NCBI GenBank assembly: GCA_024644775.1
Contig: JAHEHB010000214.1
Span: 1 to 9,063 of the forward strand
Direction of reading: 5' to 3'
Length of the DNA: 9,063 nucleotides
DNA from: Deltaproteobacteria bacterium
Lineage (GTDB): Bacteria; Desulfobacterota; Desulfobacteria; Desulfobacterales; SURF-15
In this document: one piece after another, positions 1 through 6,048 of the stretch
Layout: each line of letters begins with the position of its first letter
Position numbering within the stretch: the stretch's first letter is position 1
Program-made: the position numbers and the translations under genes
The notes under the pieces: model-generated
The model's input: only the letters and a program-made list of their open reading frames with translations
What the model was told of the DNA's origin: nothing
Database searches by the model: none

Positions 1-74
1 TAAGCCAAACATCTCAGTTACAAAAATTCTTATCCATACAAACTACTTATAGCGGGTGCCACATTTTCAACAAT

Positions 75-82
75 AAAGGAGG
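75..82 (+). promoter_or_regulatory. Strong ribosome binding site of the relic ligase gene
   Basis: AAAGGAGG lies 7 nt before the ATG at 90. It is a near-perfect Shine-Dalgarno sequence and marks 90 as the original start of the acyl-CoA ligase that is now internally deleted. The initiation signal has survived, so a 53-residue peptide could still be made. Confidence 0.75.
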
Positions 83-89
83 CTTTTCA

Positions 90-516
90 ATGTTGTATGA
101 AGAAAGACCGCTTTGGAATCCTCGAGTTGAATTGATGGATAGAGAAGAGATGAAAAAGCTCCAGTTTGGGAAACTGAAAAAGCAACTAATAAGGTGTTAT
201 GAACAGTCTCCCTACTATAAGGCCAAATTCGATAAGGCTGATGACGTTTAGCCCCAAGATCACGGGGAATATCCGTATTGTGCTCGAGAATCCACCACCG
301 GTGGTTCGACCGCCATTGCCTGTGAGGGTTGAGTATAATTCCGAATTGACTCAGAAACAGGCTGGTCTTCTTACCAATGAAATTGAAGACAAGATTCATC
401 ATCTCTTGCGATTCAGAACCAGGGTCGAGATGGTTCTTCCCGGGATACTTCCAGTGTCGACAAGCGCGACGGGTAAAACGAATCTTTTGGAAAAACGTTA
501 CGAGAAAGACGCTTAA
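90..516 (+). pseudogene. Internally deleted phenylacetate-CoA ligase family (AMP-forming) gene
   Basis: The reading frame from ATG 90 gives 53 residues ending at TAG 249-251. It contains a ligase N-terminus of the PaaK type (PLWNPRVELMDREEM, then KLKKQLIRCYEQSPYYKAKF). A different frame from about 241 to TAA 514-516 gives the matching C-terminus (FSPKITGNIRIVLENPPP through VLPGILPVST and a KTNLLEKRYEK tail). This tail aligns with residues ~377-461 of the intact ligase at 1754-3139, with roughly 40 identities by eye. The AMP-binding core, equivalent to residues ~55-375 of the intact protein, is absent, so the gene cannot encode an active ligase. The join lies near 236-250 and shifts frame from the ATG-90 frame to the frame of 241. 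The similarity is that of a paralogue, not a recent copy. An assembly collapse is the main alternative to a real deletion. Confidence 0.85.
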
Positions 517-628
517 GCCCCAATTGCACAATAGCCCAATCAGGAGGCCGGTAAGAAGTGGGTGGTTTTGCACCGGTGGCGGATAAGGTTTCGGGTGCCA
601 GCACCGCCATTCATCATAATAAGAAACG

Positions 629-797
629 AGGTTTCTCAGACGAGGATTTAGGGGTTTGGGGTTCAGGGGTTGGGATTGAGCCACGCAAAATGCAAAATGG
701 TATTGCCTTACCTGTTTGGTCATTGAATATTGGAATTTGAGATTTATTTGGAATTTGGTGCTTGGGATTTGGGATTTTACCAGGTTTCTCAGACGAG
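629..797. repeat. 16-bp direct repeat flanking a 137-nt G/T-rich insert
   Basis: AGGTTTCTCAGACGAG occurs at 629-644 and again, identically, at 782-797. The 137 nt between (645-781) differ sharply in composition from the surroundings. They begin with runs of GGGG separated by short T-rich loops (651-674). They end with degenerate units of the form TTGGAATTTG and TTGGGATTTG (730-778). The arrangement resembles a small inserted element with a duplicated site, or a slippage or recombination product. No transposase and no clear terminal inverted repeats are present. The repeat is directly visible; its origin is inference. Confidence 0.7.
651..674 (+). other. Four-tract G-quadruplex motif
   Basis: Four G-runs, GGGG (651-654), GGGG (658-661), GGGG (666-669) and GGG (672-674), are separated by loops of 3, 4 and 2 nt. 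This satisfies the usual pattern for an intramolecular three-tetrad quadruplex on the plus strand. It sits about 155 nt before the hydratase start, on the coding strand of that cluster, so it could fold in DNA or, if transcribed, in the leader RNA. Folding is not shown by the sequence. Confidence 0.65.
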
Positions 798-828
798 TAA
801 TTAGATTTTACAGTATGGAGGTTGACTC

Positions 829-1608
829 ATGGCGGTTATGTATGAACAATTCGGACGTATTGTTAAGATCACGCTGAACCGGCCGAAAGTGATGAATGCT
901 TTCAACAAGATCATGCATCAGGAACTCAATTCGAGCTTTATGCGATTTCGCGAAGACCCGGAAGCCTGGGTCGCCGTGGTTACCGGTGCCGGTAACAAGG
1001 CATTCAGTGTGGGTGCCGACATCAAAGAATTGACCCAGACGCTTAAAAATAATGAATCCATACCCAGTTTGTGGGATTCCTTTTTCCATATCGATCTCCA
1101 ATGCGGGCTCGAACTCTACAAACCGATTGTCGCGGCGGTGAACGGTTACTGCATCGGAGAAGGATTGACACTAGTCATGGCCTGCGATTTTAGAATTGCT
1201 GCGGAAAGCGCAACCTTTGCCTTTCCCGAGGTGGTCGTGGGCACCCCAACGATAGAAGGAGCCATGAGGGCGACCCAAATCATGGGACTTGGACATGCCC
1301 TTGAATTGTTGCTGATGGGAGAGCGAAAGGATGCCGCCTGGGCGCATCGAACCGGTCTGGTCAATGAGGTCGTCCCCGATACCGAGCTATCAGGCAAAGC
1401 CATGGCGTGGGCCGAGCGTCTATGCAAGGTTGCGCCGATCGCTGTACGATGCACAAAAGAGGTGGCGATTCGAAGCCAAAATATGAGCTTCCACGATGCT
1501 GTTCGCATGGGAGAGGCCATGCGGCGAGCGACCTTTTCAACGCAAGATACCAAAGAGGGATTCCAAGCATTTCTCGAAAAGAGAAAACCTGTCTTCAGGG
1601 GGCGGTAG
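829..1608 (+). CDS. Enoyl-CoA hydratase/isomerase family protein with altered active site
   Basis: A 259-residue crotonase-fold protein, the usual family length, expected in the cytoplasm acting on a short- or modified-chain acyl-CoA. The ATG at 829 is preceded by GGAGG (817-821) at 7 nt; the stop is TAG. The first oxyanion-hole segment is AFSVGADIKEL (residues 58-68). The second is VNGYCIGEGLTLVMACD (104-120), where the standard enzyme has GGGCE. Here the first catalytic glutamate (Glu144 of rat mitochondrial hydratase) is Thr114, and the position of Gly141 is Glu111. The second catalytic glutamate (Glu164 of rat) is kept as Glu134 in FAFPEVVVG. Loss of the first glutamate is known in isomerases and in hydratase-lyases of this superfamily, so a plain hydratase role is not assured. 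It leads a cluster with an acyl-CoA ligase, which fits a CoA-thioester pathway. The substrate cannot be read from the sequence. Confidence 0.92.
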   Translation: MAVMYEQFGRIVKITLNRPKVMNAFNKIMHQELNSSFMRFREDPEAWVAVVTGAGNKAFSVGADIKELTQTLKNNESIPSLWDSFFHIDLQCGLELYKPIVAAVNGYCIGEGLTLVMACDFRIAAESATFAFPEVVVGTPTIEGAMRATQIMGLGHALELLLMGERKDAAWAHRTGLVNEVVPDTELSGKAMAWAERLCKVAPIAVRCTKEVAIRSQNMSFHDAVRMGEAMRRATFSTQDTKEGFQAFLEKRKPVFRGR

Positions 1609-1741
1609 ATTATCCATGAATCCCGATATTGTCTCATCGAGAGCTTTCTCAACTGGCCGAAAACAGACCCTAAATTCTCCTTGACAATAACCAATGGCGG
1701 CATTAGTAAAAAACAACAGATCTGTACCTATCGTTTCGAAT

Positions 1742-1747
1742 AAGGAG
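1742..1747 (+). promoter_or_regulatory. Ribosome binding site that fixes the ligase start at 1754
   Basis: AAGGAG lies 6 nt before the ATG at 1754. The upstream in-frame ATG at 1694 has no Shine-Dalgarno sequence, and the 20 extra residues it would add are unlike the family N-terminus. The 1754 start is therefore preferred. Confidence 0.75.
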
Positions 1748-1753
1748 TTTCTC

Positions 1754-3139
1754 ATGGCTGTGCCGGGTTACTTCAGCAATCCTGCCTTAAATCATATCCC
1801 CTCCGATGAGGTTCCCGACCGCATCCGGGCTTTACAGGAAAAAGCGCTGAATCGCCAGATTACTTATTGCTACCGGAACTCAGAGTTCTATCGCGAAAAA
1901 CTGCATGCCATGGGAGCCAAACCTCAGGATATTCACACCCTGGAGGATCTTTGCCGAATACCGGTTCTGATGACCAAGGAGGATGAGCGTCTAAGCACGC
2001 AACTATCGCTTGAAAGGAACAATCACCCCTTCGGGATGCACCTGTGCGTGCCGGTGGAGGAGTTGCATTTGACAGGCACCACCTCCGGCACCACCGGGAT
2101 TCCCACGTTCACCTACACCTTCACCAAAAAAGACATCGAGATTATCGGTCAGGCGCTGGGGCATCGGCTGGCCGTTATCGGTGTGGGTAAAGGGCATCGA
2201 ATTCTTTTCATTTTCGCCTTGGGTATCTATGCGACCACAATGACCCTCTGGGGGATTCGAAACTTGGGGGCACTTCCCATCGACGTGGATGCCCGGGCCA
2301 GTTCGGAACTGATGCTACGCTTTGCGGATCAGACACGACCTCATTACCTGATGTGTACACCCTCTCTCGCCGAGTATCTCAAGGAGCGGGCACCGATGGT
2401 AATCAATAAAACCGTCGGCGATCTGAAGCTTAAGGGTATAATGCTCACCGGCGAGATGGGCGTGAGCATATCTGAGGTGAAAAGCCGGCTGGAGGAAAGC
2501 TACGGCTGTAGAGCCTACGACTATTGGGCGCCGGCCGGCCACGCTATCGCCATCAGTTGCAACGCAGACGAATACCATGGCCTGCACGGCATGTCGCCTG
2601 ATCTATGCACCAGCTTTGAAGATTTGGTAAACCCCGAGACCAAGGAACCGGTACCGGTAAACGATGGTGCTATCGGGGAGATGGTGATCACTTCGCTAAA
2701 AAGGGAAGCGGCACCGCTCTTAAAATACGCGTCTGGAGACATCGTCCAGATTTTCACCGAGCCCTGCCCCCATTGTGGCTTTCCCGGAAAACGCATGAAA
2801 CTTATCGGACGAACCGATGATATGCTGGTGGTAAAAGGGGTGAACGTATATCCGGCCGCTATCAGGGAAGTGATCTCCTCCTTCAGCCCCCGAGTGACCG
2901 GGGAAATGCGAATTGTCCTGGATCAACCGCCGCCCAGAGTGGCACCTCCGCTCAGACTACAGTTGGAGTACGGTGCGGCGGCGCGTGAACCGGATTTAGC
3001 CGGTTTAGCAGAGGAGATAGGTTGGGCCTTGAATAAAAGGCTCAGGATAAGACCTAACATAGAATGGGTAGCACCCGGCCAATTGCCGATTTCCACCCGT
3101 AAAACCCCCGTCTTTGAGAAATTGTATGAAAAAAAATAG
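1754..3139 (+). CDS. Phenylacetate-CoA ligase family acyl-CoA ligase (AMP-forming)
   Basis: A 461-residue adenylate-forming enzyme that would join a carboxylic acid to CoA via an acyl-AMP in the cytoplasm. From the 1754 start, the phosphate-binding loop is LTGTTSGTTGIPT (106-118). The aromatic/adenine-binding segment is YDYWAPAGHA (255-264). The Gly-Asp before the hinge is YASGDI (325-330), and the hinge loop is GRTDDMLVVKGVNVYP (352-367). The C-terminal lid ends in LPISTRKTPVFEKLYEKK, with a candidate catalytic lysine at 450. PCPHCG (337-342) carries two cysteines, as in several PaaK relatives. It is slightly longer than PaaK (about 435 residues). The stop is TAG, overlapped by the next gene. 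The relic at 90-516 is a paralogue. Substrate unknown: the family accepts phenylacetate and other aryl and acyl acids, so the name should not be narrowed to paaK. Confidence 0.9.
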   Translation: MAVPGYFSNPALNHIPSDEVPDRIRALQEKALNRQITYCYRNSEFYREKLHAMGAKPQDIHTLEDLCRIPVLMTKEDERLSTQLSLERNNHPFGMHLCVPVEELHLTGTTSGTTGIPTFTYTFTKKDIEIIGQALGHRLAVIGVGKGHRILFIFALGIYATTMTLWGIRNLGALPIDVDARASSELMLRFADQTRPHYLMCTPSLAEYLKERAPMVINKTVGDLKLKGIMLTGEMGVSISEVKSRLEESYGCRAYDYWAPAGHAIAISCNADEYHGLHGMSPDLCTSFEDLVNPETKEPVPVNDGAIGEMVITSLKREAAPLLKYASGDIVQIFTEPCPHCGFPGKRMKLIGRTDDMLVVKGVNVYPAAIREVISSFSPRVTGEMRIVLDQPPPRVAPPLRLQLEYGAAAREPDLAGLAEEIGWALNKRLRIRPNIEWVAPGQLPISTRKTPVFEKLYEKK

Positions 3140-3950
3140 ACCGATGAACGTTCAGCCGGACCTCAAGCATTTCGACCGGATACTCAATCGTTATCTTCGA
3201 CTGGACGAGTTTCCGGTGGCGGTTAAATTGCTGAGCGAATTCGAACCCCAACAGCTTCGGCGCGAGCACCCCCATGCCAAGATACCGCATCTGGACATGG
3301 GCAAAACGCTGTATACCTGCCAGGCCATGGCCATGGCCCGCCGCTACGGGTGGGAACTCATCCTTTCCCAAAAGGACATTTGCTGTCCCACGGGCCTGGT
3401 TGTGCTCGGAATGGCAGAGATGATCCCCTCCATGTTGGCTGGTGAAGAGTCGGTTACACCGTTTACTCAAACCACCCGTGCAAGATCCCGCCGCATGCGC
3501 CAGGTCCCACGACTGGAATCTGGCCGCTGTCAGGCTCTGCTGGCAGCCCCTGTGCATCGGGCGGAATTTGAGCCGGACATCGTCGTGATATACGCCAACA
3601 CGGCCCAGGTGATGCGGCTGGTGCAGGCAGCCGTCTTCAAGCGGGGGGGAACCATCTCTTCGGATTCCTCGGGCGGCCAGGGATGTGCGCAATACCTGAG
3701 CCGAGTCTTAATCGATCACCATTGCCGCTATGTTCTGCCCGGCAATGGCGATCGTATCTTCGGAATGGTGGGGGACGGGCAGTTGGTGTTCGCCATGCCC
3801 TGGGCCAAGGCCGAAGAGATTATCGAGGGGCTTGAAGCATCGCACAAAGGAGGACAGCGTTACCCGATTCCGGTGTTTCTCAAATTCCAACCTGAACCGC
3901 CTGCTCAATACGATAAACTCCTGGACAAACTGCTTCCGCACAACGACTGA
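3126..3950 (+). CDS. DUF169 family protein
   Basis: A DUF169 (COG2043-type) protein of 274 residues from ATG 3126, function unestablished. This start overlaps the ligase end by 14 nt and has only a weak GAG at 3116-3118. An in-frame TTG at 3114 or ATG at 3144 (just after the ligase stop, no Shine-Dalgarno) are alternatives. The overlap implies translational coupling and co-transcription with the ligase. Visible family features are DEFPVAVKLL (27-36), LYTCQAMAMA (62-71), DICCPTGLVVLG (84-95) and SGGQGCAQY (182-190). Six cysteines occur (65, 86, 87, 135, 187, 200), four of them in the conserved-looking blocks, which suggests metal, cluster or thiol chemistry but does not prove it. There is no signal peptide or membrane segment, so it should be cytoplasmic. 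It ends in TGA. Confidence 0.85.
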   Translation: MKKNRPMNVQPDLKHFDRILNRYLRLDEFPVAVKLLSEFEPQQLRREHPHAKIPHLDMGKTLYTCQAMAMARRYGWELILSQKDICCPTGLVVLGMAEMIPSMLAGEESVTPFTQTTRARSRRMRQVPRLESGRCQALLAAPVHRAEFEPDIVVIYANTAQVMRLVQAAVFKRGGTISSDSSGGQGCAQYLSRVLIDHHCRYVLPGNGDRIFGMVGDGQLVFAMPWAKAEEIIEGLEASHKGGQRYPIPVFLKFQPEPPAQYDKLLDKLLPHND

Positions 3951-4347
3951 CATAACTTTTGGTGATGATGAGACAAAGCCTGTGGGCGGGTCAATAAAAA
4001 ATAACGCCAAATATTTCCGTGTAAGGATAAAAACGAGCGTGTGCCGTATCGACGGGTCGATGGATAGCAGCAATTCTCGGTGAACATACAAGCAGGAGCC
4101 GAATGGTCACATTTTCAGTCGCCTGACTGTTTGAAGCGGGTTAGTGAGTGTTGAACCGGACGTCTGAAAAGCATATTTTAACCCATGGATATCTGTTTTG
4201 AGACCATCATCTTGTTTAATAACGGGCAAAGTCCGGTTTTACACTCACTTATCCACGAGTTTCAGGCGGCTGAAAATGTGATTATTCGGCGGATGACGGC
4301 CATGACAACTTCACTGAGAACTACTGGACGGATAGTAATCGAATTGA
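3951..4347. other. Convergent intergenic region with no gene
   Basis: This 397-nt stretch separates the plus-strand cluster from the minus-strand methyltransferase gene; both units end here. The first part (3951-4097) is AT-rich, with a small perfect inverted repeat ATCGACGGGTCGAT (4048-4061) but no intrinsic terminator with a T-run. The middle is the long inverted repeat at 4098-4290. The remainder up to 4347 shows nothing. Reading frames through it are fragments without family features. Confidence 0.6.
4098..4290. mobile_element. MITE-like element with ~60-bp imperfect terminal inverted repeats
   Basis: The left arm (4098-4161) and the reverse complement of the right arm (4231-4290) share five blocks in the same order. 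These are GCCGAAT, TCACATTTTCAG, CGCCTGA, AGTGAGTGT and AACCGGAC, 43 matching positions in all, broken by short mismatches and one divergent patch of 16 versus 12 nt. The 69-nt centre contains a further 8-of-9 inverted pair (4162-4170 with 4196-4204). GGA directly abuts both ends (4095-4097 and 4291-4293), a possible 3-bp target duplication that could be chance. There is no coding capacity. The repeats are seen; the transposon-derived origin is inferred. Lying between convergent genes, it could also act as a fold-back structure at both transcript ends. Confidence 0.65.
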
Positions 4348-5799
4348 TTAGATGAGCGCTTCTTCACCCCTTTTTCGTATTTTTTCGATGGATGCCAGAA
4401 CACCGCCCGGTAATTCCGGAACCTGGTGGGTTTCGAGAATATGTCTTACCCGCTCCTGAACTCTCTGGGCCATGTCCTTTGAACCATCCGCCTTCCATGC
4501 GTTGTATGTTAAGCGTGTGCTCAGGTCCGGTTCCCAGAGATGCGCTTTGAAGTGTTTTGCCGTATGAGTCCGATCCAGAAAATGTCCGCCGGGACCGACA
4601 CGATGGATCAGGTCTCGGGCCAGTGTTTCGGCGTTTACTTCAACTCCCTGCATAAATTGATCGACCATACTGATGATTTCATTTCCCATAACCAACATTT
4701 CCGTGGAACACACCATGGATTGATCCATATATCCAACGTCATGGATGAGATTCAATCCAGCCAAAGCTTGGGCTAAAATGTGAAAAGTAGCTTCAATTCC
4801 TGCCTGTGCATCCAGAACCTTGGATGCGGTGGTTCCGGCAAGACCCCACGTCGGCAGCCCGAAGGAACGGGCGACTTCGGCCTGGGCCGCAATACCAAGA
4901 CTTCTCTCCGGCCCGCCTCCCCCGCTAAGGCCGGTTCTCATGTTCATAGCGCCGATGTTACCGCTCAGGAGACAGGCAGCTCCCGGTCGGCAAAGCTGCA
5001 CCAATGTTAACGACATCAATGCTTCTGCGGTTAGCAGAGCGACGGCACCGGCAATGGTCACGGGTGCTGTCGCCCCCATCATCATCGAGGGCCCCGGAAT
5101 TTGCGGAAGTCCGAGTTTCGCGGCGATTAATATACGCTCTGCAACCTCCGGCGGCATCACTAGCGGTGTGATCGGTTCTGGATAAAGAACGACAAACGGT
5201 TTTTCCCGAAGCTGATCCAGTCCGCCCGCTACTTCCGCTGCCATCTCATAGACCATTTCTACACCCTTTGGCGAGTAGCCGATAAAGACGATGGGCTTTG
5301 TGGTATTCGTGACCACCGCTTCAAATTCATAGAGATCCGCCGCTAGCGCGGGGACATCTTGAGATGATCCCATGGGCATCACCCAATCGATATAGGGAAG
5401 GGCATCCGCCACTTTTGCGCCATAGGCAATGTCGATCACCCGGGTTTCATGGATCTCGCCGGTGAGTGCATCTTTGGTATTCGGGCTGGCTGTAGACGTG
5501 CCGTAATACGTTTTGGTGCCTTCAACCTCCATGACGCGACCGCCGTGCCGGTCATAAAGGGAAAATCCCTTGGGAGCCGTTCGAAGACACTCCTGCACGA
5601 TAAACTCGGGCACTTTGACAATATCTCCTTCCACGACGGCTCCGGCTTTTTTCAGAAGATCCACCGCACCTTTATGAAGGACCTTATAACCGGTTCTGGA
5701 CAAGATTTCGAAAGCCGCCCGCTTGATCTCCCGGATTTGATCGTCGCTGAGAACACGAAAATATGGAGTTTTACACTCCATTACTGATGGTTGTATCAT
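4348..5799 (-). CDS. MttB-family (trimethylamine methyltransferase superfamily) methyltransferase, non-pyrrolysine
   Basis: A 483-residue member of the COG5598 superfamily, near the usual 470-495 length. Known members move a methyl group from a methylated amine (trimethylamine for the pyrrolysine enzyme; glycine betaine, proline betaine or carnitine for pyrrolysine-free ones) to a corrinoid protein in the cytoplasm. The start at 5799 has AGGGGG (5810-5805) at 5 nt. Family blocks include YYGTSTASPNTKD (98-110), KPIVFIGYSPKGVEMV (168-183), MMGATAPVTIAGAVAL (240-255), SGNIGAMNMRTG (279-290), and GTTASKVLDAQAGIEA (322-337) in the region aligned with the pyrrolysine loop. The frame has no internal TAG and ends in TAA, so pyrrolysine is not used. 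It is last in a unit with a solute-binding protein and two permeases, which suggests that the imported solute, or a product of it, is the methyl donor. No corrinoid-binding protein is in view. The substrate is unassigned. Confidence 0.92.
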   Translation of the reverse strand: MIQPSVMECKTPYFRVLSDDQIREIKRAAFEILSRTGYKVLHKGAVDLLKKAGAVVEGDIVKVPEFIVQECLRTAPKGFSLYDRHGGRVMEVEGTKTYYGTSTASPNTKDALTGEIHETRVIDIAYGAKVADALPYIDWVMPMGSSQDVPALAADLYEFEAVVTNTTKPIVFIGYSPKGVEMVYEMAAEVAGGLDQLREKPFVVLYPEPITPLVMPPEVAERILIAAKLGLPQIPGPSMMMGATAPVTIAGAVALLTAEALMSLTLVQLCRPGAACLLSGNIGAMNMRTGLSGGGGPERSLGIAAQAEVARSFGLPTWGLAGTTASKVLDAQAGIEATFHILAQALAGLNLIHDVGYMDQSMVCSTEMLVMGNEIISMVDQFMQGVEVNAETLARDLIHRVGPGGHFLDRTHTAKHFKAHLWEPDLSTRLTYNAWKADGSKDMAQRVQERVRHILETHQVPELPGGVLASIEKIRKRGEEALI

Positions 5800-5836
5800 T
5801 TAATCCCCCTGGTCAAAATCAATTCAAGTGTTCAAA

Positions 5837-5972
5837 GTGAGCTAAAATGTATTGTAGATCCAGATAATCGATCGAAGTCGAGAACAGGCTTCTCTGGTAA
5901 ACAAGCAAGGATCACTCAAATAAAAATAATAGAATTCCTTAAATTTAGACATGTTAGACCATTTTAGCTCAC
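5837..5972. repeat. 13-bp inverted repeat in the leader of the MttB-family gene
   Basis: GTGAGCTAAAATG (5837-5849) is matched perfectly by its reverse complement CATTTTAGCTCAC (5960-5972). Just outside both arms, GTGTT-AAAG-like sequence is shared with a 6-nt gap in one arm. The 110 nt between are AT-rich and hold no gene. This could be a small degenerate inverted-repeat element, or paired operator half-sites or a long-range stem in the leader upstream of the gene starting at 5799. Confidence 0.55.
5851..5856 (-). promoter_or_regulatory. Possible -10 box for the MttB-family gene
   Basis: On the minus strand this reads TACAAT, 5 of 6 matches to TATAAT, about 52 nt before the start at 5799 and within AT-rich sequence. 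The best upstream hexamer (TCGACT, 19-nt spacer) is only a partial -35 match, so this is a weak candidate for internal expression separate from the upstream transporter genes. Confidence 0.2.
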
Positions 5973-5993
5973 CTTTAACTTTAACACCCTGGA

Positions 5994-6035
5994 GGCACCT
6001 GTTCGCCATCGAGGTGTCCGGGTCAAACAGGTGCC
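5994..6035 (-). promoter_or_regulatory. Stem-loop just after the solute-binding protein gene
   Basis: GGCACCTGTT (5994-6003) pairs perfectly with AACAGGTGCC (6026-6035), leaving a 22-nt loop. In the minus-strand transcript it starts 13 nt after the stop of the solute-binding protein gene. No U-run follows it, so it is not a standard intrinsic terminator. Such 3' stems after binding-protein genes often protect the upstream mRNA and raise binding protein over downstream products; that role here is inference. Confidence 0.55.
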
Positions 6036-6048
6036 GCCGGTTGAGATA

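Larger units (their letters stand above)
517..828. other. Gene-free region between relic ligase and enoyl-CoA hydratase
   Basis: No reading frame here looks like protein. The open frames crossing it are low-complexity, driven by G/T-rich sequence. The notable contents are a 16-bp direct repeat pair and the G/T-rich insert between them, listed separately. A promoter for the downstream cluster could lie near 795-815 (AT-rich, ATTAGATTTTAC) but no convincing -35/-10 pair was found. Confidence 0.6.

Noticed and set aside
60..69. CACATTTTCA near the left edge, identical to 10 nt of the inverted-repeat element termini
   Set aside because: Only 10 nt match and neither flank continues the element sequence, so chance is sufficient.
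67..723. 218-codon open frame on the minus strand across the relic ligase and G/T-rich insert
   Set aside because: It is antisense to clear ligase sequence and its start region is low-complexity proline/asparagine from the G/T repeats. No family features.
558..740. 60-codon plus-strand frame in the gene-free region
   Set aside because: It runs through the repeat-rich insert, has no good ribosome binding site and shows no protein-like features.
1146..1703. 185-codon minus-strand frame opposite the hydratase gene
   Set aside because: Antisense shadow; sequence is serine/arginine-rich without family features.
1681..1709. TTGACA at 1681 as a -35 box for the acyl-CoA ligase gene
   Set aside because: No acceptable -10 follows at 16-18 nt (best TAGTAA, 3 of 6). 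The ligase is more simply co-transcribed with the hydratase 145 nt upstream.
1694..1753. Upstream start at 1694 for the ligase
   Set aside because: No Shine-Dalgarno sequence and no family similarity in the 20 added residues; AAGGAG before 1754 supports the shorter form.
4048..4061. ATCGACGGGTCGAT as a terminator for the DUF169 gene
   Set aside because: The 6-bp arms leave only a 2-nt loop and no T-run follows; it lies about 100 nt past the stop.
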